Shown here: one piece after another, positions 41,218 through 50,965 of the stretch
Layout of the letters: each line of letters opens with the position of its first letter
How positions within the stretch are numbered: the stretch's first letter is position 1
Assembly (NCBI RefSeq): GCF_019308285.1
Contig: NZ_WWEM01000031.1
Span: forward strand, 372,001 to 436,000
Direction of reading: 5' to 3'
DNA from: Flavobacterium quisquiliarum
GTDB taxonomy: Bacteria; Bacteroidota; Bacteroidia; Flavobacteriales; Flavobacteriaceae
DNA length: 64,000 nt
Translations under genes and position numbers: made by a program
Notes under the pieces: generated by a model
Databases searched by the model: none
Told to the model about the DNA's origin: nothing
Seen by the model: the letters and a program-made list of their open reading frames with translations, nothing else

Positions 41218-44200
41218 TTATCTATTAATCGACGAATTCGTTTTTGATTCTTCCGCTTTAATAGCGCTCAATTCTTTTTTCGCTTCTTCTACAACATCCG
41301 GATAATCTGTAAAATTGTTGATTACGTTATCCAAAATATAAGTCGCTTGATAGCTGTCTTTTAATCCGTAGAAGTTTTTCGCCATTAGCACTAAACCTTT
41401 TGCTCCATAATATTTATATGCCGAATAGCTTTTAGCTAATTTCTGAACTGCAATATTTGAAGCATCGTACTTACCTTCTTTTGTTTTAAAATAAGCATCG
41501 TAATACAACGCTTCGGCTGCTAATTCTCCTTTCGAAGTTGTCAATAATTTAGCATAAGCTGTTTTTGCTTTATCTTCATTTCCGGTTTGAATTGCTGCAC
41601 GAGCTACAATAATCTGAGCATCGGCTTTTACTCCAGCGTCCGATTTTGGGTTTTCTAAAACTTTTTCAGCAGCAACAACGGAGTTATCATAATCTTTTTT
41701 GTCATAATAACATTTCATTAAGTTCGCCTGAGCGAAAGTTTTATTCTGCGGATAATCTGCTTCGTTTTCTAAACGTTTTAAAACTGGAATTGATTTATCG
41801 CAATCTTTCGCTTTTAAATAAATCTGAGCCAGTCTATTCAAAGCCTGCTCTGTAAATTCATTTCTTGGCTGATCTGCAACATATTGATAATTTGATGTTG
41901 ATTTTGTCTCAGAACCCTCAGCATAATAAAGCTGTCCTAAATAGAAATTCGCCTCTAAAGCATGTAATCCTGTTGGGAATTTGCTCACATAACCCGAAAA
42001 TCCTGTAATTGCTGCTTTGCTATTATTTTGACTGTATTGTTTAAAGGCTGCATCATAAGTATCGTTATCTAATTCAGCGTCCGAAACTTCAACAAAATCT
42101 AAAGTTCTAACCCAAGTTGCGTATTCATCTACTTTTCCAGAATCCACATAAATTAATCTTGCTGTTGCAACTGCTTCTAAAGCTTCCGGTGTTTTTGGGA
42201 ACTCAGCAGCAACTTTTTTGAATTTCGTTAAAGCCTGCTGATCTCTATCTGAATTGTAATAAATCAAACCTTGTTTCAAAATTGCTTTTGAAGTAAAAGA
42301 TCCATTTTGGAATTCTGAAATCAACTGATCGTAGGTTTTAATTGCCTGATCGTTTTTCTTTTCAGCAACATAAGTATTTCCTAATTCAAACAAAGCGTCG
42401 TCACGATAAGACGATTTTTTATACATCTGAAGGAAGTTGTTCAATTCGTCTACTTTCTTAGCATTGTTTGACATGAATCCGTAAGAAAGTGCTTTTTGAA
42501 ACTGAGCATAATCGGCATCAACACCTTTTGCGGCAATTGCTTTTCCGTACGCCTCGTTTGCTGCGCTGTATTTTGAAGTCACAAAACGACAGTCTCCCAA
42601 ACGTAAATAAGAATCGTTTAAACGAACTTTATCTGATGGAGAATTATCAATTTGAGCCTGAAAAGAATTCGCAGCCTGATCATATTCTTTCAACTTAAAA
42701 TAAGTATAACCAATATTATAATTGATGTTTTTATATTCGTCTGTAGATTTTGCAGCAGACATTCCGGCAAATTGCTTATAAGTTAACAAAGCATTCTGCA
42801 TATCATCGTTTAAATATTCTGTTTCTGCTTTCCAGAACGTGGCACGAGCAGTAAATTCAGGTGTTTTTTGTTCGCTTATAGCGCTTTTAAACATTTTGCC
42901 TGCTTCCTGATAATTCGATTCGTTGTACAATTCTACACCACGATAAAACAATACTTTTTGATAAGCTGCTTTATTTTCAGCAGTTCTATTTTTCTCTAAT
43001 AAAGCCAAAGCTTCTTTGTAATTTTTAGAAGAAATATAAGAATCAACCAATAGTTTTTCTACTTCAGAACGACTTGAATTGTTTGGATATTTTTTTAAGA
43101 AATCTAACAAAATTCCAGGAACGGCTTGATACGCATTTCCAATATCGTAACTTAATTTAGCATAATTTAAAGCTGCATCTTCTTGAATCTGCGCATTGAA
43201 ATCCATTTCTGAAGCATTTTTAAACGCGTTTAAAGCTTCCTGCTTTTTACCAATATTCAAATAACTCAAACCTAAATGATAATAAGCATTTTGCGCTACG
43301 AAATCTTTTCCTTCGATAATTTTATTGAATTGAGAAATGGCTTTTTCGTAGTTTTTCTGCTCATAATAAGCATATCCTAACTGGTAAAAATCGGTATTAT
43401 TCCATTTTCCTTTCTTACCTGCGTACTTTTCTAAATAAGGAATTGCTTTATCGTATTGTTTTAAATTGAAATAACTTTCTCCAATAATTTTATTCAATTC
43501 CGATTTTTCCAGTTCATTTGATTTAGCCATTGCTGTCTGCCCTAAATCAATTGCTTTTTGAAAATTACCAAGTTTGAAATTCATATCTGCTTGATAGTAC
43601 GAAAGTTTCTCTTTGTACTTTTCTTCTCCGGAAACCTCATCAAAATATTTGGTTGCTTCTTTGTAATCGTCGCCTTCGTAAGCCATAAATCCTAAATAAT
43701 ATTTGGCTTGAGAACCATATTCTTTAGAATTAACTACTTTATTAAAATAGTTGGTTGCTTCTTTTTTCTTTTTTGCATTAAAATAGCTGTAGCCTTTCAT
43801 GAAGTTAAACTTATCCGATTCGGATTTACTCATATAACTTTCATCTACTTTATCAAACCACTGCAATGCTTTTGGATAATTTCCTTGTTCAAAGAAAAAC
43901 TGTGCAGCTTCAATATAAGCTTGATTTTGCTTAGTACTTGTTGGATAATCATTCACGAATTTTTCCACCAACGCATCAGCGTTTGCTTTGTTGGTTCTTA
44001 TCGCACAATTGGCGATGTAAAACGCACAGTCTGACTTTACTTCTTCGGTAACTTCAGTATTTTTAACATGCTCAAAAATGAGCTGTGCCGAAGCATATTG
44101 TTTATCATTATATAAAGCCAGTGCTTTGTCAAAATCCTTTAAATCGTAAGTATAAATAGCTGATTTTTGTGCCGAAACTATGGTCGATAAAAGAATGATT

Positions 44201-44232
44201 TGGAATAAAAAGAACCAGGAAAGTTTACGCAT
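41218..44232 (-). CDS. Large tetratricopeptide-repeat protein
   Basis: 1004 residues. After a signal peptide (LSWFFLFQIILLSTIVSAQ) the chain is almost entirely TPR units (about 20-24), recognisable by recurrent YYNKALEYFNKAL-like patterns, e.g. AIPYLEKYAGKKGKWNNTDF, FQLGYAYYEQKNYEKAISQF and ALFELGNTYVAEKKNDQAI. It is exported, most likely to the periplasm or outer-membrane inner face, as an alpha-solenoid scaffold. The co-directional barrel protein two genes on is the likely partner. No enzyme domain is visible. Function unknown. Confidence 0.9.
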   Translation of the reverse strand: MRKLSWFFLFQIILLSTIVSAQKSAIYTYDLKDFDKALALYNDKQYASAQLIFEHVKNTEVTEEVKSDCAFYIANCAIRTNKANADALVEKFVNDYPTSTKQNQAYIEAAQFFFEQGNYPKALQWFDKVDESYMSKSESDKFNFMKGYSYFNAKKKKEATNYFNKVVNSKEYGSQAKYYLGFMAYEGDDYKEATKYFDEVSGEEKYKEKLSYYQADMNFKLGNFQKAIDLGQTAMAKSNELEKSELNKIIGESYFNLKQYDKAIPYLEKYAGKKGKWNNTDFYQLGYAYYEQKNYEKAISQFNKIIEGKDFVAQNAYYHLGLSYLNIGKKQEALNAFKNASEMDFNAQIQEDAALNYAKLSYDIGNAYQAVPGILLDFLKKYPNNSSRSEVEKLLVDSYISSKNYKEALALLEKNRTAENKAAYQKVLFYRGVELYNESNYQEAGKMFKSAISEQKTPEFTARATFWKAETEYLNDDMQNALLTYKQFAGMSAAKSTDEYKNINYNIGYTYFKLKEYDQAANSFQAQIDNSPSDKVRLNDSYLRLGDCRFVTSKYSAANEAYGKAIAAKGVDADYAQFQKALSYGFMSNNAKKVDELNNFLQMYKKSSYRDDALFELGNTYVAEKKNDQAIKTYDQLISEFQNGSFTSKAILKQGLIYYNSDRDQQALTKFKKVAAEFPKTPEALEAVATARLIYVDSGKVDEYATWVRTLDFVEVSDAELDNDTYDAAFKQYSQNNSKAAITGFSGYVSKFPTGLHALEANFYLGQLYYAEGSETKSTSNYQYVADQPRNEFTEQALNRLAQIYLKAKDCDKSIPVLKRLENEADYPQNKTFAQANLMKCYYDKKDYDNSVVAAEKVLENPKSDAGVKADAQIIVARAAIQTGNEDKAKTAYAKLLTTSKGELAAEALYYDAYFKTKEGKYDASNIAVQKLAKSYSAYKYYGAKGLVLMAKNFYGLKDSYQATYILDNVINNFTDYPDVVEEAKKELSAIKAEESKTNSSINR

Positions 44233-44524
44233 TTTAATAATATTTAGTATTCAAATGTATCAATTTTATACGGTTTATAACGAAACGTTTTAAGGTTTTA
44301 TTATGAACAAAAGATTAATCAGATGTGATTTTTTGTTTATTTAAACTTCAAAATATTGGTTCTCAAACTTTCTAAAATGAAATTTTTCCTGACACAAGTA
44401 TTATTCCATTTTTTTTATTACTTAAAACTATTTGCATTTTTTTATATTTCTTACAGAAATGATTCAAATTTATTTTGAATCCAAACGTTATCTTATTACT
44501 TTTACCATTCAAATCAATTTTATT

Positions 44525-45208
44525 ATGTCACAAACCGTACTATCTCTTAAAGAAGTCACTATATATCAAGAAGGAAGAAAAATTATCTCTCATATTAATT
44601 TAGATGTTAACCACGGTGAATTTATCTACATCATCGGGAAAACAGGTTCTGGAAAAAGTAGCTTCTTAAAAACTTTATACGCTGATTTACCATTAGTTGA
44701 AGGAGAAGGACATATAGTTGAATTTGATTTGGCAGCATTAAAAGAAAACGATATTCCGTTTTTGAGACGTAAAATTGGGATTGTATTTCAAGACTTTAAA
44801 CTGCTTCCAGATCGTTCTATTAAAGACAATATGCTTTTTGTACTAAGAGCAACTGGATGGCATGAAAAAGATGCAATGCTGCACAAAATTGATGAAGTTT
44901 TGGACAAAGTAGGCATGAAAGATTTTGTGAATAAAATGCCACACCAACTTTCTGGAGGAGAGCAGCAACGTGTTGCCATTGCAAGAGCTTTACTGAACGA
45001 TCCAGAATTTATCTTAGCAGACGAACCAACAGGAAACCTTGATCCACAGACAAGTTCTGAGGTTTTAGAAGTATTAAAAAACATCAATGCCAACGGAAAA
45101 ACCATAATCATGGCAACGCACGATTATGCTTTATTGATGAAATTCCCTTCTAAAACTCTGAAATGCGAAGATGAAAGAATCTTCGAAGTGGTGCAAAGAA
45201 ACGTGTAA
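44525..45208 (+). CDS. ftsE: FtsE-type ABC transporter ATP-binding protein
   Basis: 227 residues from the ATG at 44525. The open frame reaches back to a TTG at 44432, but that N-terminus is not family-like. Walker A GKTGSGKSS (38-46), Q-loop VFQDFKLLPDRS, signature LSGGEQQRVAIARAL, Walker B FILADEPTGNLDP and switch His MATHDYALL. FtsE with FtsX regulates peptidoglycan hydrolysis at division. No ftsX is adjacent. The stop overlaps the start of the next glycosyltransferase by one base (TAATG), so they are co-transcribed. Confidence 0.93.
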   Translation: MSQTVLSLKEVTIYQEGRKIISHINLDVNHGEFIYIIGKTGSGKSSFLKTLYADLPLVEGEGHIVEFDLAALKENDIPFLRRKIGIVFQDFKLLPDRSIKDNMLFVLRATGWHEKDAMLHKIDEVLDKVGMKDFVNKMPHQLSGGEQQRVAIARALLNDPEFILADEPTGNLDPQTSSEVLEVLKNINANGKTIIMATHDYALLMKFPSKTLKCEDERIFEVVQRNV

Positions 45209-46095
45209 TGCTTTCTGTTTTAATTCCGGTTTACAATTACAATATTTTTACTCTTGTAGAAACGATATACAAACAGACTTTGGAATGTAATATTCCTTTT
45301 GAAATTATTTGTTTAGACGATGCTTCGCAAGAATTTACAATTGAAAACCAAAGAATTAATCAATTCCAAAATTGTTTCTTTACTATTTTAGAAAAAAATA
45401 TTGGACGAAGTGCTATTCGGAATTTATTAGCAAAAAAAGCGGTTTATGAAAATCAGCTTTTTTTAGATGCCGATGTCATTTCTGTTCATGATAATTTTAT
45501 TTCAAATTATATTTCAGAAATAAAAAACAACAAAAAAGTTATTTTTGGAGGTCTTTTGTATGAAACTAAAAAACCTTCAAAAGAATTGCTTTTACGCTGG
45601 ATTTATGGCAGAGAAAGAGAAGCTTTACCTTTATCTCAGAGAATTCAAAATCCATCTCAAACAGCTTTAGTTTCTAATTTACTGATTAAAAAAGAAATTG
45701 TTCTTCGTTTTCCTTTTGATGAAACCCTAACGCAATACGGTTACGAAGATTTGCTTTTTTTTGCTGTTTTAAAATCAAACCAAATTGAAATTGCACATAT
45801 TGAGAATCCTGTTTTTCATTTAAACCTAGAGACTTCTGCCCTATTTTTAAGTAAAACAAAAACAGCCTTAGAAAACTTAGCTTTTCTAAATTATTCGAAC
45901 AAAATTTCTTTAAATGAAAGTAGAATTATTGCTTCATTTGAACTTTTAAAAACAATAAAAATGCTTGCTGTTTTTTCTTTTATTTTTCGAAAATTAGAAT
46001 CGAAAATCGAAAGAAATCTGGTTTCAGAACAACCATCGCTTTTTCTGTTTGACATTTATAAATTGGGATATTACTGCTTTTTAAAATCAAAATAA
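45208..46095 (+). CDS. Glycosyltransferase family 2
   Basis: 295 residues. A GT-A fold: MLSVLIPVYNYN, then EIICLDDASQEF, NIGRSAIRNLLAKKA and FLDADVI (the metal-binding D-x-D-like site). The C-terminal part (TQYGYEDLLFFAVLK, HLNLETSALFLS) suits acceptor binding. It uses an NDP-sugar and acts at the cytoplasmic face. Acceptor and sugar unknown. It overlaps the ftsE stop by one base and is followed directly by a second GT2 gene (no gap), forming a three-gene unit. Confidence 0.9.
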   Translation: MLSVLIPVYNYNIFTLVETIYKQTLECNIPFEIICLDDASQEFTIENQRINQFQNCFFTILEKNIGRSAIRNLLAKKAVYENQLFLDADVISVHDNFISNYISEIKNNKKVIFGGLLYETKKPSKELLLRWIYGREREALPLSQRIQNPSQTALVSNLLIKKEIVLRFPFDETLTQYGYEDLLFFAVLKSNQIEIAHIENPVFHLNLETSALFLSKTKTALENLAFLNYSNKISLNESRIIASFELLKTIKMLAVFSFIFRKLESKIERNLVSEQPSLFLFDIYKLGYYCFLKSK

Positions 46096-47025
46096 ATGGC
46101 TTTTTTCTCTATCATAATCCCGCTTTACAACAAAGAAATTTTTATCGAAAACACGATACAAAGCGTACTGGATCAAACCTTTCAGGATTTTGAGATTATT
46201 GTCGTAAATGATGGATCTACAGACAAAAGTGACGAAAAGCTGCTTCAGTTTAAAGACGATAGAATTCATTATTTCAGTAAAGAAAACGAAGGTGCTTCAA
46301 CAGCTAGGAATTACGGCATCGAAAAAACGACTGCTGATTTTATAACTTTTCTCGATGCAGACGATTATTGGTATCCGACGTTTTTAGAAACAATGTTTAC
46401 GATCATTTCAAAAGTTCCAAATCAAAAAGTTTTTTCGGCAGCGATTGAAATCGATACTTCTAAAAAAATAATTCCAGCGCAGTATTCTATTTCAAAATCA
46501 AATAATGAATTTGAAGTTGTAAATTACTTTCAAGCCAGTATAAAAGAAACGGTTCTTTGTACTTCCTGTGCTGTTTTTCATAAAACTGTTTTTGAAGAAG
46601 CCGGAAATTTTGATACTAGAATAAAAAGCGGTCAGGACACTGATTTATGGATTAGAATTGGACTTATTTATGATGTAGTTTTTTCTTGGAAAATATTGGC
46701 TCGTTATGTTTACGATCCTAAAAGTCTTTCAAAAAATACCAAACTGGTAAGAGAAAAAATGGATTTTTCAAAATATGAAGAAATTGAAAAAACTAATTCA
46801 GATTTAAAAAAGTTCTTAGATTTAAACCGATTTTCATTAGCTATAAAAAGTAAAATAGCGGGAGAAAAAATACTTTATGCGAAATATTCTAAACCAATTG
46901 ATTTGAAGAATTTGGGGTTAAAGAAAAGAACTTTACTACTTCTTCCTGCTTTTGGATTAATATTTTTAATTAAAGTAAAAACCGTACTGGCTAATTTAGG
47001 CTTAGGATCATCGGTCTTTAAATAA
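46096..47025 (+). CDS. Glycosyltransferase family 2
   Basis: 309 residues. GT-A motifs: FSIIIPLYNKEIFIENTIQS, EIIVVNDGSTDKSDE, EGASTARNYGIEK, FLDADDYWYP (the D-x-D metal site) and SGQDTDLWIRIGL near the catalytic base. The basic C-terminus ends in a short hydrophobic stretch (TLLLLPAFGLIFLI) that may lie at the membrane. The ATG follows the preceding stop directly. The last 18 bp overlap the convergent cupin gene. Confidence 0.92.
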   Translation: MAFFSIIIPLYNKEIFIENTIQSVLDQTFQDFEIIVVNDGSTDKSDEKLLQFKDDRIHYFSKENEGASTARNYGIEKTTADFITFLDADDYWYPTFLETMFTIISKVPNQKVFSAAIEIDTSKKIIPAQYSISKSNNEFEVVNYFQASIKETVLCTSCAVFHKTVFEEAGNFDTRIKSGQDTDLWIRIGLIYDVVFSWKILARYVYDPKSLSKNTKLVREKMDFSKYEEIEKTNSDLKKFLDLNRFSLAIKSKIAGEKILYAKYSKPIDLKNLGLKKRTLLLLPAFGLIFLIKVKTVLANLGLGSSVFK

Positions 47026-47442
47026 TCGATATTTTTTGTATTCACGGATGTAATCTTCTTCATCAAATTCATCAGAAGATAAAACTAAACATACACTTCC
47101 AGAAGAAAAATTCTGAATTTCCCTCCAAATTCCTGGAACAATAAGCAGTCCTATATTAGGTTTATTTAAAGTTATGACTTGTTTGTTTTTTCCGTCTTTC
47201 AAAATCACATCAAAACTACCGCTTAGAGCAATTAAAAATTGTTGTTGCCCTTTATGTGCATGTCCTCCTCTTTTACTTCCGCTTGGCACATCATACAGAT
47301 AATAAACTCTCTTTGAAACAAACGGAATGGTATCTCCTTCAATAACCGAAAGGTTGCCTCTTCGATCCTGAATTTTCGGAATTTCGATTAAACGAGTATC
47401 CGTAACAGTTGTTATTTTGGATTGGTAAGAAGATTTCTCCAT
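47008..47442 (-). CDS. FdtA/QdtA-family sugar 3,4-ketoisomerase (cupin)
   Basis: 144 residues. A single cupin domain: QDRRGNLSVIEGDTIPF, YYLYDVPSGSKRGGHAHKGQQQ with the His pair of the isomerase site, GSFDVILKDGK and the C-terminal DEEDYIREYKKY. The family converts dTDP-4-keto-6-deoxyglucose to its 3-keto isomer (FdtA/QdtA), the step before 3-amino-3,6-dideoxy sugars. No rmlA/rmlB, aminotransferase (FdtB) or acetyltransferase (FdtC) is adjacent, so the rest of the pathway must be elsewhere. It overlaps the end of the upstream GT4 gene by 31 bp. Confidence 0.9.
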   Translation of the reverse strand: MEKSSYQSKITTVTDTRLIEIPKIQDRRGNLSVIEGDTIPFVSKRVYYLYDVPSGSKRGGHAHKGQQQFLIALSGSFDVILKDGKNKQVITLNKPNIGLLIVPGIWREIQNFSSGSVCLVLSSDEFDEEDYIREYKKYRLFKDR

Positions 47443-48494
47443 TGTTTAGAAATATTTTTTAAAGACAAATGCGATACACTTTGAACAGCATTCTTTTTAC
47501 AAAAATGATATAATTCGTCGTCATCCGCAAATCTATTTATTGCTAATGCCAACGCTTCTTTATTATGGTTTTCGACAAGCAAACCATTAAATTCATTCTG
47601 AATAATTTCTCTCGGTCCAGAATTGCAATCTACGGCTACAACTGGCGTTTCTAAAGCTAATGATTCTACAATTGACATTGGAAAACCTTCGTAATTACTG
47701 GTCAATATAGTAAATTTGGCTTGCCGAACTTCCTTAAATGGGTTTTGTTTAAATGGAAAAATTTTGACATACTTACTTAATTCTAACTTTTCGATTTTCT
47801 GCTTTATAAATTCTAAATCATTTCCCGAACCTAAAAGATGTAATTCATATCCTTTCAAGAAAATTTGAGATGCTACAAAAGCTTCCAACATTAAAGTAAA
47901 ATTCTTCACTTTTTCATCTAATCGACCAAAAAACAAAATCACTTTTTTAGTTTCTAAAACCTCTTTTTCGAATTCTTTTTCAGCAATAAAAAACGGATTG
48001 TAAATCGTAATTGTATTATCGAATTTATAAAGCTGCTGTATTTTTTCTTCAATTGCTTTTGAAACACAGATTAATGCTTCGACATTTTTATAAATGATTC
48101 TTGACCAAAATTTTGAAGAAGGAAAATAATTTTGAAAATTGTAGCTATGTACAATGTAAAAGATTTTAGTCTTTCGATAAATAAATCTCGTAATTAATTC
48201 TCTTAACAATACATTTCTGGTTCTGCTGTCAATTACAATTTCGATATTGTTTTGAACTAAATAGTGGCGAAGTAAAATTCCTTTTTTTAGTTTTTTAAGA
48301 AAAGAAAAGCTTGAAATTTCTTTTTCTAAATTGAACAAACTTCCTGTAAACGAATAATCTAAAACATCATTTACAATAATCGAATGCACTTCGAAACCTG
48401 AATCTTCCAACATAAAAGTCAATAAAGCTGCAAAACGTTCTGCTCCTCCTTTTCCTAAAGAATTTGAAACAATAGCAACTTTCTTTTTATTCAT
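47412..48494 (-). CDS. Glycosyltransferase family 4
   Basis: About 360 residues from the ATG at 48494 (the longer frame starts at a TTG). A GT-B fold: KVAIVSNSLGKGGAERFAA (the family glycine-rich loop), then in the C-terminal half VILFFGRLDEKVKNFTLML, GYELHLLGSG and LTSNYEGFPMSIVESLALETPVVAVD with the E-x(7)-E retaining motif. It is followed by the FdtA-type gene in overlap. A palindromic promoter region shared with the divergent gene at 48540 lies upstream. Confidence 0.92.
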   Translation of the reverse strand: MNKKKVAIVSNSLGKGGAERFAALLTFMLEDSGFEVHSIIVNDVLDYSFTGSLFNLEKEISSFSFLKKLKKGILLRHYLVQNNIEIVIDSRTRNVLLRELITRFIYRKTKIFYIVHSYNFQNYFPSSKFWSRIIYKNVEALICVSKAIEEKIQQLYKFDNTITIYNPFFIAEKEFEKEVLETKKVILFFGRLDEKVKNFTLMLEAFVASQIFLKGYELHLLGSGNDLEFIKQKIEKLELSKYVKIFPFKQNPFKEVRQAKFTILTSNYEGFPMSIVESLALETPVVAVDCNSGPREIIQNEFNGLLVENHNKEALALAINRFADDDELYHFCKKNAVQSVSHLSLKNISKQWRNLLTNPK

Positions 48495-48515
48495 GTTTTT
48501 GACCGAAAAAGTAAA

Positions 48516-48532
48516 TATATTTGTCAAATATA
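48516..48532. promoter_or_regulatory. Palindrome of two opposed -7 boxes between divergent glycosyltransferase genes
   Basis: TATATTTG (48516-48523, plus) and its inverse CAAATATA (48525-48532, minus) abut across one base. Each is a perfect TAnnTTTG match facing its own gene (starts at 48540 and 48494). Neither has a clear -33 box. Confidence 0.5.
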
Positions 48533-48539
48533 CACATAA

Positions 48540-49676
48540 ATGAAAATTTTACTGGTAGGAGAATATAGTCATTTGCACAATTCTTTGAAAGATGGTTTGC
48601 AGCAATTAGGACACAAAGTTTTTATTATTGGTCAGAAAGACGGTTTTAAAAATTTTCCTGTTGATTTTCCTATCCAAAAAAAATGGGATGCTGGATTTTT
48701 AAAAAAGTTAAAAATTGCCATTTATAAAATCTCTGGTTTTGATATCAGCTCTTATTTAACGTATCGCCAGTTTCTAAAATTAGAAAAACAATGCTCTGAT
48801 TTTGATGTCGTACAGTTAATTAACGAAAATAGTTTTCATTGTACTTATAATTTCGAGAAAAAGATTATTTCAAGTCTTTTAAAAAACAACAAAAAATTAT
48901 TTTTACTAAGTTCGGGATTCGATTATTTAAATGTGAAATATTGTTTCGAAAATCCCGATTTTAAATCTGTAATCTCTTTATATCAAAATAACAAAATTGA
49001 TAAAAAATCTTTCGGAAACGTTTTAAAATTCCGTGAAAAATCTTTTTTCAAACTACATCAATTTATCTATAAAAAGTGTAATGGAATAATTGCTTCCGAT
49101 TTAGATTACCATCTTCCGCTAAAGGGCAATCCTAAATATTTGGGAATGATTCCAAACCCGATTAATATTGACAAACTTCCATTTCAACCTATTGAGATCA
49201 ATGATAAAATCATCATTTTTCACGGCATTAATACTGATAATTATTTAAAAAAAGGAAATGATTATTTTGAAAAAGTGTTAGAAATAATCGAGAAAAAATA
49301 CGGTGATAAAATCGAAATAATTACGGTTCGAAGTGTTCCGTATTCAGAATATATCAATCTCTATAATCGTTCTCATATTTTACTGGATCAAATTTACGGA
49401 TACGATCAAGGTTACAATGCGCTAGAATCGATGGCAAAAGGAAAAGTCGTTTTTACCAATGCCGAAACTGAGTTTATGGAGTATTATAAGCTTACTGAAA
49501 ACGTCTGCATCAATTCTATTCCAGATGTTGATTATTTGGTAAATGAATTGTCTTTTTTGATTGATAATCCTGAAGAAATTACCGCCATAGGAAAACGTGC
49601 CAGAGCGTTTATTGAAAAGGAACATGATTATATAAAAATCGCGGAGCAATATGTTCAAAAATGGAACGAAAACTAA
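48540..49676 (+). CDS. Glycosyltransferase (GT-B fold, GT1/GT4-like)
   Basis: 378 residues. KILLVGEYSHLHNSLKDGL and GHKVFIIG suggest the N-terminal Rossmann domain; GMIPNPINIDKLPF, IIIFHGINTDNYLKKGN and GYDQGYNALESMAKGKVVF the C-terminal domain with a YNALESMAKGK loop that substitutes for the E-x(7)-E of GT4. Sugar and acceptor unknown. It is transcribed apart from the GT4 gene and converges on the flippase gene with a 4-bp overlap. Confidence 0.85.
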   Translation: MKILLVGEYSHLHNSLKDGLQQLGHKVFIIGQKDGFKNFPVDFPIQKKWDAGFLKKLKIAIYKISGFDISSYLTYRQFLKLEKQCSDFDVVQLINENSFHCTYNFEKKIISSLLKNNKKLFLLSSGFDYLNVKYCFENPDFKSVISLYQNNKIDKKSFGNVLKFREKSFFKLHQFIYKKCNGIIASDLDYHLPLKGNPKYLGMIPNPINIDKLPFQPIEINDKIIIFHGINTDNYLKKGNDYFEKVLEIIEKKYGDKIEIITVRSVPYSEYINLYNRSHILLDQIYGYDQGYNALESMAKGKVVFTNAETEFMEYYKLTENVCINSIPDVDYLVNELSFLIDNPEEITAIGKRARAFIEKEHDYIKIAEQYVQKWNEN

Positions 49677-50965
49677 AATAAACTTTTCCTGAAATAAATC
49701 GCAAGCAGTATCAAATAAGTTAAATTCTGAAAAGCGTAGGCCAATACAACACCTTCGATTTGGAATATCTTCATGTAATATAAACTAGCAGCATATAAGA
49801 CAAATAATGAATACAATTCGGTTGCAATAAAAGCCCAAGTCAATTTTTTAGCAAAAAACTGATAGCCTAAAATTAGAGCGCTGACTTTAAAAACATCTCC
49901 TAAAAACTGCCAGAAAAACAAATTAGTCACTGGGAGAAATTCTTTTGTAAAAAGAAGCTCAACAACAAAAAACCTTAGACAATAAAGGATAATTAAACCT
50001 AAAATAAAAACAGGCAGAATGTATTTATAAAACTGCCAAAAAATATTTTTGGTTTCTTGATTTGTTGATGCTTTTGCTAGTTTTGGCAAAAAATAAACGG
50101 TTAGAATTGTACTGACAAACAACAGATAATACGACGAAATTCGCGTCATGGTTTCCCAATATCCTGCCTGTTCCATTCCTAAATTCTGAATGATTTGGTT
50201 TCGGATCGCCAAAAACACAATTGGTCCAAGAACCGAAGAAACCAAAGCCATTACAGAATAAGAGGAAAGATTTTTTAATATTTTAAAATCAAACCAATCC
50301 ATTTTTACGATTTGAAAAAAGTCAATTTCTTTTTGAACCAGATAAAAGGTTGCAAAAAACAATAAAGCAGGCGCAATTACAATTGCCAGTAAAGCTCCAA
50401 AAGTTTTAAATTGTAGAATCAAAAAAACAGAAGTCAGTAAACCAATAACGTTTCCAATAATATTGATCCAGATTACTTTTTGAAATCTTCCTAAACCATT
50501 TATCAACGCGACAAAAAAGATGGAAACACCGTAAAAAGGCAAAGCAAAAGCTAAAACCTTTAAAATCTTTAAATATTCTGTATTACTTCCAAAAATTTTA
50601 ATGTTCCAATAATCGGCTGTTGAAAATAAAATCATAGCTAAAAGAACAGCTACAACAATCAAACTAATAAAAACGGTCGTAATTATTTTTTGAAGTTCCG
50701 CTTTATTTTTCTCATTTTCGGCGGTATATTTTACAATGCCGTTTTGAAATCCTAGAGTGGAAATATTTTCTATTGAAGTTATAAAATTACGCAGATTTCC
50801 GACCAAAGCCATGCCACTCGGGCCAACAAAAACAGCCAATATTTTTGACGTAATCAAACCAATTCCGATTTTTAAAACCACGCTTAAACTGTTTAAAGAA
50901 GTAATCTTAAACAAACTGGTTTGAACTATTTTTTTATAGAAATTCAAATTAGTATTTAAAATCAA
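49673..50965 (-). CDS. Flippase of the O-antigen/polysaccharide (Wzx/MATE-like) family
   Basis: 430 residues with about 12 predicted membrane helices, e.g. GLITSKILAVFVGPSGMALVG, which is the family start (here split by its Gly-rich loop), VALLAMILFSTADYWN and MTRISSYYLLFVSTILTVY. It should move a lipid-linked oligosaccharide across the inner membrane. Its start overlaps the end of the acyltransferase-like gene by 17 bp, so the two are co-transcribed. Together with the four glycosyltransferases it marks this as a polysaccharide or glycoconjugate locus. Confidence 0.87.
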   Translation of the reverse strand: MILNTNLNFYKKIVQTSLFKITSLNSLSVVLKIGIGLITSKILAVFVGPSGMALVGNLRNFITSIENISTLGFQNGIVKYTAENEKNKAELQKIITTVFISLIVVAVLLAMILFSTADYWNIKIFGSNTEYLKILKVLAFALPFYGVSIFFVALINGLGRFQKVIWINIIGNVIGLLTSVFLILQFKTFGALLAIVIAPALLFFATFYLVQKEIDFFQIVKMDWFDFKILKNLSSYSVMALVSSVLGPIVFLAIRNQIIQNLGMEQAGYWETMTRISSYYLLFVSTILTVYFLPKLAKASTNQETKNIFWQFYKYILPVFILGLIILYCLRFFVVELLFTKEFLPVTNLFFWQFLGDVFKVSALILGYQFFAKKLTWAFIATELYSLFVLYAASLYYMKIFQIEGVVLAYAFQNLTYLILLAIYFRKSLF

